In this document: piece after piece, positions 1 to 4,697 of the stretch
Layout: each line of letters starts with the position of its first letter
Position numbering within the stretch: position 1 is the first letter of the stretch
DNA from: JAQGMJ01 sp036271855
GTDB taxonomy: Bacteria; Pseudomonadota; Gammaproteobacteria; Burkholderiales; JAEUOS01
NCBI GenBank assembly: GCA_036271855.1
Contig: DATAZV010000214.1
Location: forward strand, 1-5,553
DNA: 5,553 bases
Direction: 5' to 3'
The notes under the pieces: generated by a model
The model's database searches: none
What the model was told of the DNA's origin: nothing
Seen by the model: the letters and a program-made list of their open reading frames with translations, nothing else
Position numbers and translations under genes: made by a program

Positions 1-860
1 TCATCGAATACGCCAGCGCCGAGCAGAAAGCCCGTTTCCTGCCGGGGTTGCTCAAGGGCGAGACGGTGATGGGCCTGGGCATGAGCGAGCCCGAGGCGGG
101 GTCAGCGGTCACCGACCTGAAGACCAGCGCGGTGGTCGACGGCGACACCGTCACGGTCAACGGGGCCAAGGTGTTCTCGACCCATTCGGCCCATGCGACG
201 GTGTTCCTGGTCTATGTCCGGTTCGGCCCGGGCGTCGGCGGCATCGGCTCGGTGCTGGTCGATACCAAGGCGGAGGGTGTGCGCTTCGGCCAGCATTCCT
301 CGTTCATGTCCGGTGAAGAGTGGGCGCAGATTTATTTCGACAACGTGCATGTGGCACCGGAAATGGTGGTGCTCAAAGAAGGCGGCTTCAAGAAGCAGAT
401 CGCCGGCTTCAACGTCGAACGCCTGGGCAACACCTCGCGTTCGCTGGCGCTGGGGCGCTATTGCTATGAAGAAGCGCGGCAGTGGGCGATGCAGCGCAAG
501 CAGTTCGGCCGCCTGTTGTGCGAGTTCCAGGGCCTGCAATGGAAATTCGCCGAGATGAAAATGAAGCTGGATGCCGGCCAGCTGCTGCTCTACCGCGCCG
601 CCGTCACCACCGACGCCAACGGCATTCCTTCGGCGCAGGACACGGCGATCGCCAAGGCCTATTGCAACCAGGCCGGTTTCGAGATCGCCAGCGAGGCGCT
701 GCAGGTGATGGGCGGCATGGGCTACAGCCAGGAATCGCTGGTGGAATACTGCATGCGCCGCTGCCGCGGCTGGATGATTGCCGGCGGCTCGATCGAAATT
801 CTCAAGAACCGGATCGCCGAGGGCGTCTTCGAACGCACGTTTTCACAGCGGCCCGGCTAG
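1..860 (+). CDS. Acyl-CoA dehydrogenase, 5'-truncated by window edge
   Basis: FAD-dependent acyl-CoA dehydrogenase, which puts an alpha,beta double bond into an acyl-CoA and passes electrons to electron-transfer flavoprotein in the cytoplasm. The frame is open from base 3 with no stop upstream, so the gene begins outside the window; 285 residues are visible and about 100 N-terminal residues are missing compared with the usual 380-400. The TTG at 48 is an internal codon, not a start. Visible landmarks (residue 1 = base 3): signature 1, GMSEPEAGS at 26-34, with Ala35 where most members have Asp; the mid-domain RKQFGR and FQGLQWKFAEM stretch that binds FAD and substrate; signature 2, QVMGGMGY at 234-241. 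The usual Tyr-Glu-Gly-Thr catalytic loop reads Ala-Gly-Gly-Ser (260-263), while NVERL (137-141) offers Glu139 as the alternative base, as in isovaleryl-CoA and long-chain enzymes. Family assignment is secure; the substrate is unknown. Confidence 0.94.
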   Translation, partial: IEYASAEQKARFLPGLLKGETVMGLGMSEPEAGSAVTDLKTSAVVDGDTVTVNGAKVFSTHSAHATVFLVYVRFGPGVGGIGSVLVDTKAEGVRFGQHSSFMSGEEWAQIYFDNVHVAPEMVVLKEGGFKKQIAGFNVERLGNTSRSLALGRYCYEEARQWAMQRKQFGRLLCEFQGLQWKFAEMKMKLDAGQLLLYRAAVTTDANGIPSAQDTAIAKAYCNQAGFEIASEALQVMGGMGYSQESLVEYCMRRCRGWMIAGGSIEILKNRIAEGVFERTFSQRPG

Positions 861-863
861 GCA

Positions 864-884
864 GCTCGCGCCGGCGGCGCGGGC
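864..884 (+). other. Stem-loop just after the acyl-CoA dehydrogenase stop
   Basis: A GC-rich hairpin starts four bases after the TAG. Bases 864-872 pair with 876-884 (nine pairs, one a T:G wobble) around a three-base loop GGC. No T-run follows (the next bases are AATAGGCC), so it is not a classical intrinsic terminator. It may still stabilise the mRNA 3' end or assist Rho-dependent ending. Its right arm is also the GGCGCGGGC block shared with the region upstream of the 3-hydroxyacyl-CoA dehydrogenase gene. Confidence 0.4.
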
Positions 885-900
885 AATAGGCCATACAATG
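876..900 (+). promoter_or_regulatory. Putative promoter module upstream of the glycosyltransferase
   Basis: GGCGCGGGC (876-884), nine bases, then TACAATG (894-900). TACAAT at 894-899 matches five of six bases of a sigma-70 -10 box. At 17-bp spacing the -35 position reads CCGGCG, so no standard -35 box is present and an activator or a weak promoter would be implied. The glycosyltransferase ATG lies 65 bases further on. The same block, with identical internal spacing, precedes the next gene (1773-1797), which is the main reason to list it. Confidence 0.4.
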
Positions 901-964
901 TGCTGAACAATCCGCGACACGTGCATCAGCGGTATCCCCCAAGCCAGGTCGTAGCCAACGCGCC

Positions 965-1723
965 ATGGAATGCTTTTACATCAACCTGGACCGCGCCCCC
1001 GAGCGGCGGCGCTTTGTGGAAGATAATTTCCGCCAGCACAAGGCGCCGGGCTGGTTCCTTTCGCGCATATCCGCGGTCAATCGCGATGACGTGCTGCGCG
1101 CCGGCATACGCGGCAAGATCGGCGAGACCGAAAAAGCCTGCCACCTGAGCCATCGCAACGCGATTGCGGAGGCCGTCGAGGCGCCGGGCCATGTGATGAT
1201 CCTCGAGGACGACGTCCTGTTCGGCCCGCACAGCTGCGCCGGCATCGAGCGCGCGCTGGCGCAGATGCCGGCGGGCGACTGGGACGTGATGTTCAGCGAC
1301 CTGTCGATCACCGACCCGCGCTATATGGCGGACCTGTTACGCACGCGGCGCGAACTGGTGGCCGACGACCGGCTGTTCATGCCCAACCTGAAAACCGTGC
1401 CGCATTGCGGCGCCACCGCCTACATCGTCAACGAACGCTACAAGGAGCGGCTGCACGAACTGGTGAACATCTCGCCGCTGGACGCGCCCTACGACATCCT
1501 GTTGCGCTGGCACGTGATGCACGGCGAGACGCGCGGCTTCATGATCTTTCCCTTTCCCACTTCGCTTTCGACTTTCGCCGATGCCTCGCAGATCGAGGCC
1601 GCAGACCGGCAGGACGATACGTTGTGGAACGCCTACCGGCGCCTGGTCTGGGCCGACCGCGACTTCGACAGCGCGACCGCCAAGTTGCGCGAGCTGGGTT
1701 GCGATTTTCCCGACGCCGCCTGA
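965..1723 (+). CDS. Glycosyltransferase family 25 (LPS biosynthesis type)
   Basis: A 252-residue protein of the glycosyltransferase 25 family, enzymes that usually add galactose or another sugar from a nucleotide-sugar donor to the outer core or oligosaccharide of LPS on the cytoplasmic side of the inner membrane. Motifs in order: FYINLDRAPERR at 4-15 (N-terminal family signature), ACHLSHRNAI at 58-67, MILEDDV at 78-84 with the acidic EDD triad expected to bind the metal and sugar nucleotide, HCGATAYIVN at 147-156, and PYDILL at 175-180. No signal peptide or membrane helix is apparent, and the length is normal for a single-domain member. The ATG at 965 is chosen because the family signature begins three residues later; no good Shine-Dalgarno sequence precedes it. 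The neighbours on both sides are acyl-CoA enzymes, so it stands apart from any visible LPS cluster. Donor and acceptor sugars cannot be predicted. Confidence 0.9.
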   Translation: MECFYINLDRAPERRRFVEDNFRQHKAPGWFLSRISAVNRDDVLRAGIRGKIGETEKACHLSHRNAIAEAVEAPGHVMILEDDVLFGPHSCAGIERALAQMPAGDWDVMFSDLSITDPRYMADLLRTRRELVADDRLFMPNLKTVPHCGATAYIVNERYKERLHELVNISPLDAPYDILLRWHVMHGETRGFMIFPFPTSLSTFADASQIEAADRQDDTLWNAYRRLVWADRDFDSATAKLRELGCDFPDAA

Positions 1724-1740
1724 GCTTTCCCGCGGCGCCG
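1711..1740 (+). other. Imperfect hairpin at the glycosyltransferase stop codon
   Basis: Bases 1714-1719 (CGCCGC) pair with 1732-1737 (GCGGCG), and 1711-1712 pair with 1739-1740 across one A:C mismatch. The 12-base loop contains most of the TGA stop. No T-run follows, so it is at best a weak terminator or an mRNA-end structure. Confidence 0.25.
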
Positions 1741-1742
1741 AT

Positions 1743-1758
1743 GCTTGTACGGACAAGC
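1743..1758. repeat. Short inverted repeat GCTTGT-ACGG-ACAAGC
   Basis: A perfect 6-bp inverted repeat with a 4-base centre lies in the 115-bp gap between the glycosyltransferase and the 3-hydroxyacyl-CoA dehydrogenase gene. It ends 32 bases before the TACAAT candidate -10 box, so it could be an operator half-site pair or a small RNA hairpin. Arms this short can occur by chance in GC-rich DNA. Confidence 0.25.
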
Positions 1759-1772
1759 CTTCGCTGCGCTTA

Positions 1773-1797
1773 GGCGCGGGCGATTCGCCTTACAATG
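1773..1797 (+). promoter_or_regulatory. Putative promoter module upstream of the 3-hydroxyacyl-CoA dehydrogenase gene
   Basis: GGCGCGGGC (1773-1781), nine bases, then TACAATG (1791-1797), the same arrangement as at 876-900. TACAAT at 1791-1796 is a good -10 candidate, but the base run 17 bp upstream (GCTTAG) is not a -35 box. Part of the GC block also forms the right arm of a small hairpin (1764-1769 with 1774-1779, loop TTAG). Transcription from here would give a leader of roughly 35 bases, rich in T, before the ATG at 1839. Confidence 0.45.
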
Positions 1798-1838
1798 CAC
1801 GCTGACCATCGCTCACTTTTTACTGCTCATTTATCGTC

Positions 1839-2759
1839 ATGCCGAAACAAATCCAGAACGTGCTCATCTACGGTTACGGGGTGATGGGCGCGGGGGTTGC
1901 CAAGACCTTCGCCGAAGCCGGTTTCAATACCGTGATCAAGAGCAGTCGCGCCGCCGCGCTCAAGGACTTGCCCAAGGGCGTCACCGCCAGCGCGACGCTG
2001 CCGAAAGAGGCGCCGGACCTGGTGATCGAGTTCGTGCTCGAGGACATCTTGGTCAAGCAGGCGGTGTATGCCGAGATCGAATCTGCCTACCCGGATGCCG
2101 ACTTCCTGCTGGCCACCGGCACCTCGGGCATGGACCTGGTGAAGCTGGCTGCCACATTGAAAAAGCCCGAGCGCTTCATCGGCCTGCACTACTTCATGCC
2201 GGCGGACAAGTCGCTGGTGGTCGAAGTGATGGCCGGCCCGGCCAGCCCCGAGGCTTCGGTGGATGTAGCCGTTGCAGTGATGAAGCGCACCGGCAAGGAG
2301 CCGGTGGTGCTGTACAAGCCGATCGTCGGCTTCCTGGTCAACCGCCTGCAGCACGCCATCCTGCACGAGGCGTATTACCTGATCGAAAACGGTGTCGCTT
2401 CCGCCGCCGACATCGACCACGCCGCGCGCCGCCTGCTGGCGCCGCGCATGTGCCTGAACGGCCTGATCCAGCAAAAGGACATCAGCGGCCTGAAGATCCA
2501 CGCCGAGGCGCAAGCCTCCATCGTGCCCGAGCTGTTCCACAACGGCGTCGCCAACCCGATGCTGCAAGCGATGGTAACGCGCGGCGAGACCGGGCTTTCC
2601 GTGACCAAGGGCTTCTACGATTGGGAAGGTTGCGACATGGACACCGTGCGCAAGCAGGCCTCGGCGCAGCTCACGCGCCTGATGGCGTTTCTCGACGGCG
2701 AGCTGCCCAAGCCGGCGGCGGGCACCGAGCCCAAGCCGCGCGACCCGCGCGTAAAATAA
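1839..2759 (+). CDS. 3-hydroxyacyl-CoA dehydrogenase family protein, possibly NADP-type
   Basis: A 306-residue member of the 3-hydroxyacyl-CoA dehydrogenase family, whose known members interconvert 3-hydroxyacyl-CoA and 3-ketoacyl-CoA or act on related 3-hydroxy acids. N-terminal Rossmann domain: VLIYGYGVMGAGVA (8-21) holds the GxGxxG loop. Catalytic residues fit the family: Ser96 region (ATGTSGMDL), His117 and Glu129 twelve residues apart (GLHYFMPAD to VVEV), and Asn168 in FLVNRL. The C-terminal domain follows from about 185 to 285, then a Pro/Lys-rich tail (GELPKPAAGTEPKP). At the end of the second strand the usual NAD-selecting Asp is Ser35, followed by Ser36 and Arg37, a pattern seen in NADP-dependent relatives. 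The ATG is placed just before the Rossmann fold; the T-rich leader has no Shine-Dalgarno sequence. It is the last gene before the shared terminator. The family is clear; substrate and cofactor are inferred only. Confidence 0.92.
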   Translation: MPKQIQNVLIYGYGVMGAGVAKTFAEAGFNTVIKSSRAAALKDLPKGVTASATLPKEAPDLVIEFVLEDILVKQAVYAEIESAYPDADFLLATGTSGMDLVKLAATLKKPERFIGLHYFMPADKSLVVEVMAGPASPEASVDVAVAVMKRTGKEPVVLYKPIVGFLVNRLQHAILHEAYYLIENGVASAADIDHAARRLLAPRMCLNGLIQQKDISGLKIHAEAQASIVPELFHNGVANPMLQAMVTRGETGLSVTKGFYDWEGCDMDTVRKQASAQLTRLMAFLDGELPKPAAGTEPKPRDPRVK

Positions 2760-2771
2760 AAGCGCCATGCA

Positions 2772-2810
2772 TGAAAACAAAAGGCCCGCGATGCGGGCCT
2801 TTTGTTTTCA
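2772..2810. terminator. Bidirectional Rho-independent terminator
   Basis: A perfect inverted repeat has 18-bp arms (2772-2789 and 2793-2810) and a three-base loop GAT. The core is GGCCCGC/GCGGGCC, flanked by AAAACAAAA on one side and TTTTGTTTT on the other, so transcripts from either strand end a GC stem in a U-rich tail. It starts 12 bases after the stop of the + strand dehydrogenase and lies 11 bases beyond the stop of the - strand SDR gene, as expected for a terminator shared by convergent operons. Confidence 0.96.
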
Positions 2811-2821
2811 GCAGCACGTCT

Positions 2822-3625
2822 CTAGTCGCAGCGCAGCACCATGCCGCCATCGACCACGATCTCGACGCCAGTGACGAAGCGCGCTTCATCCGACGCCAGG
2901 TAGAGCGCGGCATTGGCCGTGTCGCGTCCGTCGCCCATGAAGCCGGCGGGGATGCGCTTCTGCCGCGAGGCTAGCAGGGCCTGGACGTCACCGCCGGCGC
3001 GCTGCTTGGCCAGGCGCACTTCCACCATCGGCGTGTGCAACTGCCCCGGCACCACGCAGTTGACGCGGATTCCCTTGGCGGCGTATTGCACCGCGACCAC
3101 CTTGGAGAGTTGCAGTACGCCGGCCTTGGTGGCGGCATAGGCCACTTGCGCCGCGCCGGTCCAGCGCAGGGCGCTGGTGGAAGCGAGGTTGATGATCACG
3201 CCGCTTTTTTGCGCTTCCATGATCGGCAACACGTGCTTGCAGCCGAGGAACACGCTTTTCAGGTTGTTGTTGACCTGGGCGTCGAACACTTCCTCGGTCA
3301 TTTCCACCGGGCCGCCGGCGGCCGAGCCGCCGACGTTGTTGACCAGGATGTCGATGCGGCCGAACCTGGCCATGCAGGCATCGACCGCCTGCTTCAACAC
3401 GGCGGACTCGGTGGAGTTGCCGATGAAGGTCTCGATGGTGCCACCCGCATCGGTGACGCGCTTGACGGTCTCTTCGAGCAGCGATGCGTCACGGTCAATG
3501 GCAAAAATCTTCGCGCCTTCCTCGGCGAAGCGCACGGCCATCGCGCGGCCGTTGCCCCAGCCGGGGCCGACCGAGCCGGCACCGGAGATCAGGGCGATCT
3601 TGTTTTCCAGGCGTGGCTTGCTCAT
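2822..3625 (-). CDS. Short-chain dehydrogenase/reductase (SDR), NAD-type
   Basis: A 267-residue classical SDR, a cytoplasmic NAD(P)-dependent oxidoreductase acting on an alcohol or ketone. The cofactor loop is LISGAGSVGPGWGNGRA (12-28), about five residues longer than the standard TGxxxGxG; I recall this GPGWGNG form from a distinct proteobacterial SDR subgroup. Asp44 at the end of the second strand (FAIDRD) favours NAD over NADP. Further landmarks are NNVGG (96-100), the structural Asn in VNNNLKS (118-124), Ser149 in INLAST, the active-site YAATK (Tyr163, Lys167), VNCVVPG (188-194) and the C-terminal VTGVEIVVDGG (251-261). The ATG overlaps the stop of the upstream amidohydrolase gene as ATGA and has a good ribosome site inside that gene's end, so the two are translationally coupled. 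Its substrate is probably a precursor or product of the amidohydrolase step, but this rests on context alone. Confidence 0.94.
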   Translation of the reverse strand: MSKPRLENKIALISGAGSVGPGWGNGRAMAVRFAEEGAKIFAIDRDASLLEETVKRVTDAGGTIETFIGNSTESAVLKQAVDACMARFGRIDILVNNVGGSAAGGPVEMTEEVFDAQVNNNLKSVFLGCKHVLPIMEAQKSGVIINLASTSALRWTGAAQVAYAATKAGVLQLSKVVAVQYAAKGIRVNCVVPGQLHTPMVEVRLAKQRAGGDVQALLASRQKRIPAGFMGDGRDTANAALYLASDEARFVTGVEIVVDGGMVLRCD

Positions 3626-4518
3626 GATGCTTGTCCTTTCTTCACGCTGCCGAAACGGTAGAACCCCAGTGGGTTATCGACCATCAATTTTTTCAGCGCG
3701 ATTTCGGTGGGGGCGATTTCGGCGAGCAGGTCGGTGAGCACGCCGTCGTCCGGAATCGGCCCGTGCTTGATGTTCGGGTGCGGCCAGTCGAGTCCCCAGA
3801 AGCACTGGTCGGGAAATTCGGCCATGAGCTTGGCGGCGAAGGGCACGGCGTCCGCATACGGCGGGCCGATTTGCGAGGCGCGCTCGCTGCCGCTCACTTT
3901 CACCCGGAACTTCGGATCTTCCATCAGCTTGAGCAGGCTCTTGAACGCCGGCTGGTCGAGTCCCTTGGAGGCATCGACGCGCCCCATGTGGTCGATCACC
4001 ACCGGCACGGCCGACTGCTTGAAGTGCGGCGCGTAGTCGTCGATCAGTTCCGGGTCGAAATGCACCTGCAGGTGCCAGCCGATGTTGGCCAGGCGTTTGG
4101 TCAAGGCGATGACGCCGTCGATCGGTGCGCCGGCGCCCAGGTGCTTCATGAAATTGAAGCGGATGCCGCAAAAGCCTTGCGCATCGAGTGCCTTGAGAAC
4201 CGCATCGGAGGCGTCGTAAGGTGCCAGCGCGACGCCGGCGTAGTCGCCGTTCTTGGCGGCAATCGCATCGGCAGCAGCCCGGTTGTCCATCTTGTGATAA
4301 TTCGACTGCACGATCACGCAATGCTTGATGCCGAGGAATTCATGCAGGGCGAACAGCTTTTCCTTCGGCGCATCGGCCGGCGGGGCGCCGGCTTCCGGTG
4401 CATAGGGAAACACGGCGCCGGGACCGAAGACGTGCACGTGCGTATCGCAGGCGCCGGCAGGCAGGCGCACCTTGGAGCGCGAGGGCGCGGCGAGATAAGT
4501 GGGTTGGGGGTCGGACAT
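3622..4518 (-). CDS. LigI-like amidohydrolase (lactonase-type, TIM-barrel hydrolase)
   Basis: A 298-residue hydrolase of the amidohydrolase-2 family (COG3618-like), close in layout to 2-pyrone-4,6-dicarboxylate lactonase (LigI) of protocatechuate 4,5-cleavage. Landmarks: CDTHVHVFGP (24-33) with the HxH pair His27/His29 at the end of strand 1; GIRFNFMK (118-125) with Arg120; VIDHMGR (174-180) with His177; a KVSGSER segment (207-213) with Arg213; WGLDWPHPN (241-249) with Asp244, the probable general base; then IPDDG (255-259). Compared from memory with LigI, the His, Asp and two Arg positions agree, but positions equivalent to LigI Tyr49, Arg130 and Tyr156 appear to be Ala46, His126 and His153, so a different lactone or ester is likely. 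GGAAAG lies just upstream of the ATG. Co-transcribed with the SDR gene. Other options in the same family are sulfomuconolactone or sugar-lactone hydrolases. Confidence 0.9.
   Translation of the reverse strand: MSDPQPTYLAAPSRSKVRLPAGACDTHVHVFGPGAVFPYAPEAGAPPADAPKEKLFALHEFLGIKHCVIVQSNYHKMDNRAAADAIAAKNGDYAGVALAPYDASDAVLKALDAQGFCGIRFNFMKHLGAGAPIDGVIALTKRLANIGWHLQVHFDPELIDDYAPHFKQSAVPVVIDHMGRVDASKGLDQPAFKSLLKLMEDPKFRVKVSGSERASQIGPPYADAVPFAAKLMAEFPDQCFWGLDWPHPNIKHGPIPDDGVLTDLLAEIAPTEIALKKLMVDNPLGFYRFGSVKKGQAS
3634..3638 (-). promoter_or_regulatory. Ribosome binding site of the SDR gene (AAGGA)
   Basis: On the - strand AAGGA lies eight bases before the SDR ATG, within the last codons of the amidohydrolase gene. 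Its good match and spacing support the ATG at 3625 as the start and point to re-initiation through the ATGA overlap. Confidence 0.7.
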
Positions 4519-4524
4519 GGCGGG

Positions 4525-4530
4525 CTTTCC
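4525..4530 (-). promoter_or_regulatory. Probable ribosome binding site of the amidohydrolase gene (GGAAAG)
   Basis: On the - strand GGAAAG ends six bases before the ATG at 4518 (GGA is nine bases away). This is a moderate Shine-Dalgarno match and supports the chosen start. Confidence 0.5.
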
Positions 4531-4590
4531 AGGCTTGAGACAGCGGACGAATCAGGTGCGCGGCTGGCGCGAACCTTGGGGGCTTAAGGA

Positions 4591-4607
4591 CGATAAATCA
4601 TTTATCG
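4591..4607. promoter_or_regulatory. 17-bp palindrome, candidate operator
   Basis: CGATAAAT-C-ATTTATCG is a perfect inverted repeat with 8-bp arms around a single central base, AT-rich inside a GC-rich gap, 73 bp upstream of the amidohydrolase start. The odd-centred AAATnATTT core recalls the E. coli IclR operator consensus (TGGAAATnATTTCCA), though the outer bases differ. A dimeric repressor or activator of the IclR or GntR type is a reasonable guess; no regulator gene is present in the window. Confidence 0.55.
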
Positions 4608-4626
4608 CGGGTTTGCGTACCCCGCG
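4606..4626. repeat. Hairpin-forming inverted repeat CGCGGG/CCCGCG
   Basis: CGCGGG (4606-4611) pairs perfectly with CCCGCG (4621-4626) across a nine-base loop. It shares its first two bases with the neighbouring palindrome, so on RNA the two structures would compete. There is no T-run on either side. Confidence 0.4.
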
Positions 4627-4635
4627 CGCCAATGG

Positions 4636-4661
4636 GCGGGATTCGAATTCCGAATGCCCGC
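4636..4661. repeat. Ten-pair hairpin with one bulged G
   Basis: GCGGGATTCG (4636-4645) pairs with CGAAT-G-CCCGC (4651-4661, G4656 unpaired) around the loop AATTC. It lies 37 bases beyond the Bug gene stop on the transcribed - strand. A U-tract is absent, so it is more likely an mRNA-end or leader structure than a simple intrinsic terminator. Confidence 0.45.
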
Positions 4662-4665
4662 TCAG

Positions 4666-4684
4666 GCGCGGCAAGTGCCGGCGC
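4666..4684. repeat. GC-rich hairpin just after the Bug gene stop
   Basis: GCGCGGC (4666-4672) pairs with GCC-G-(G)-CGC (4677-4684) with one bulged G and a four-base loop AAGT. On the - strand it begins 13 bases after the TAG of the Bug gene and is followed by CTGAGCGGG, not a U-run. A TTTT run lies on the + strand side, but nothing on that strand is transcribed toward it. It may be an mRNA-end structure of the Bug gene. Confidence 0.35.
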
Positions 4685-4697
4685 GCTTTTACCTGGC

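Larger units (their letters stand above)
4519..4697 (-). promoter_or_regulatory. Leader/intergenic region between the Bug gene and the amidohydrolase gene
   Basis: This 179-bp gap has no convincing gene. It holds the 17-bp palindrome at 4591-4607 and three hairpin-forming repeats (4606-4626, 4636-4661, 4666-4684). The AT-rich palindrome is the only stretch suited to a -10 box for the amidohydrolase-SDR pair. A TTGGCG sequence lies upstream on the - strand, but its spacing to any -10-like hexamer is poor, so no promoter is firmly assigned. Dense structure between two same-strand genes suggests regulated or uncoupled expression of the downstream pair. Confidence 0.45.

Noticed and set aside
48..50. 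TTG as start codon of the acyl-CoA dehydrogenase
   Set aside because: The frame continues upstream to the window edge with family-like sequence (IEYASAEQKARFLPG), so this is an internal Leu codon of a truncated gene.
1827..2780. Antisense open frame (317 codons) opposite the 3-hydroxyacyl-CoA dehydrogenase gene
   Set aside because: It is the complement of a strongly coding sequence, rich in His/Arg/Gln, without domain motifs, and begins inside the terminator stem.
1745..2974. Long open frame on the + strand (409 codons) overlapping the 3-hydroxyacyl-CoA dehydrogenase and the terminator
   Set aside because: It is a shadow frame in GC-rich DNA: its translation is Arg/Gly/Ala-rich with no recognisable motif, it runs through the terminator, and the other frame encodes a clear enzyme.
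3035..3661. Antisense open frame (208 codons) opposite the SDR gene
   Set aside because: The same artefact: His/Gly/Asp-rich translation, no motif, fully inside a well-supported SDR gene.
3631..4587. Antisense open frame (318 codons) opposite the amidohydrolase gene
   Set aside because: It is a shadow of a gene with clear catalytic motifs; its low-complexity Gly/His/Arg/Val composition resembles no known family.
4588..4664. Possible tRNA, because TTCGAAT (4642-4648) looks like a T-loop and a stem-loop precedes it
   Set aside because: The T-stem closes with only three good pairs, there is no matching acceptor stem, no D-arm and no CCA end, and the preceding loop has nine rather than seven bases.
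4677..4690. + strand intrinsic terminator (hairpin plus TTTT)
   Set aside because: No + strand gene is transcribed toward it, the stem has a bulge and only four T follow, so it is listed only as a hairpin of the - strand transcript.
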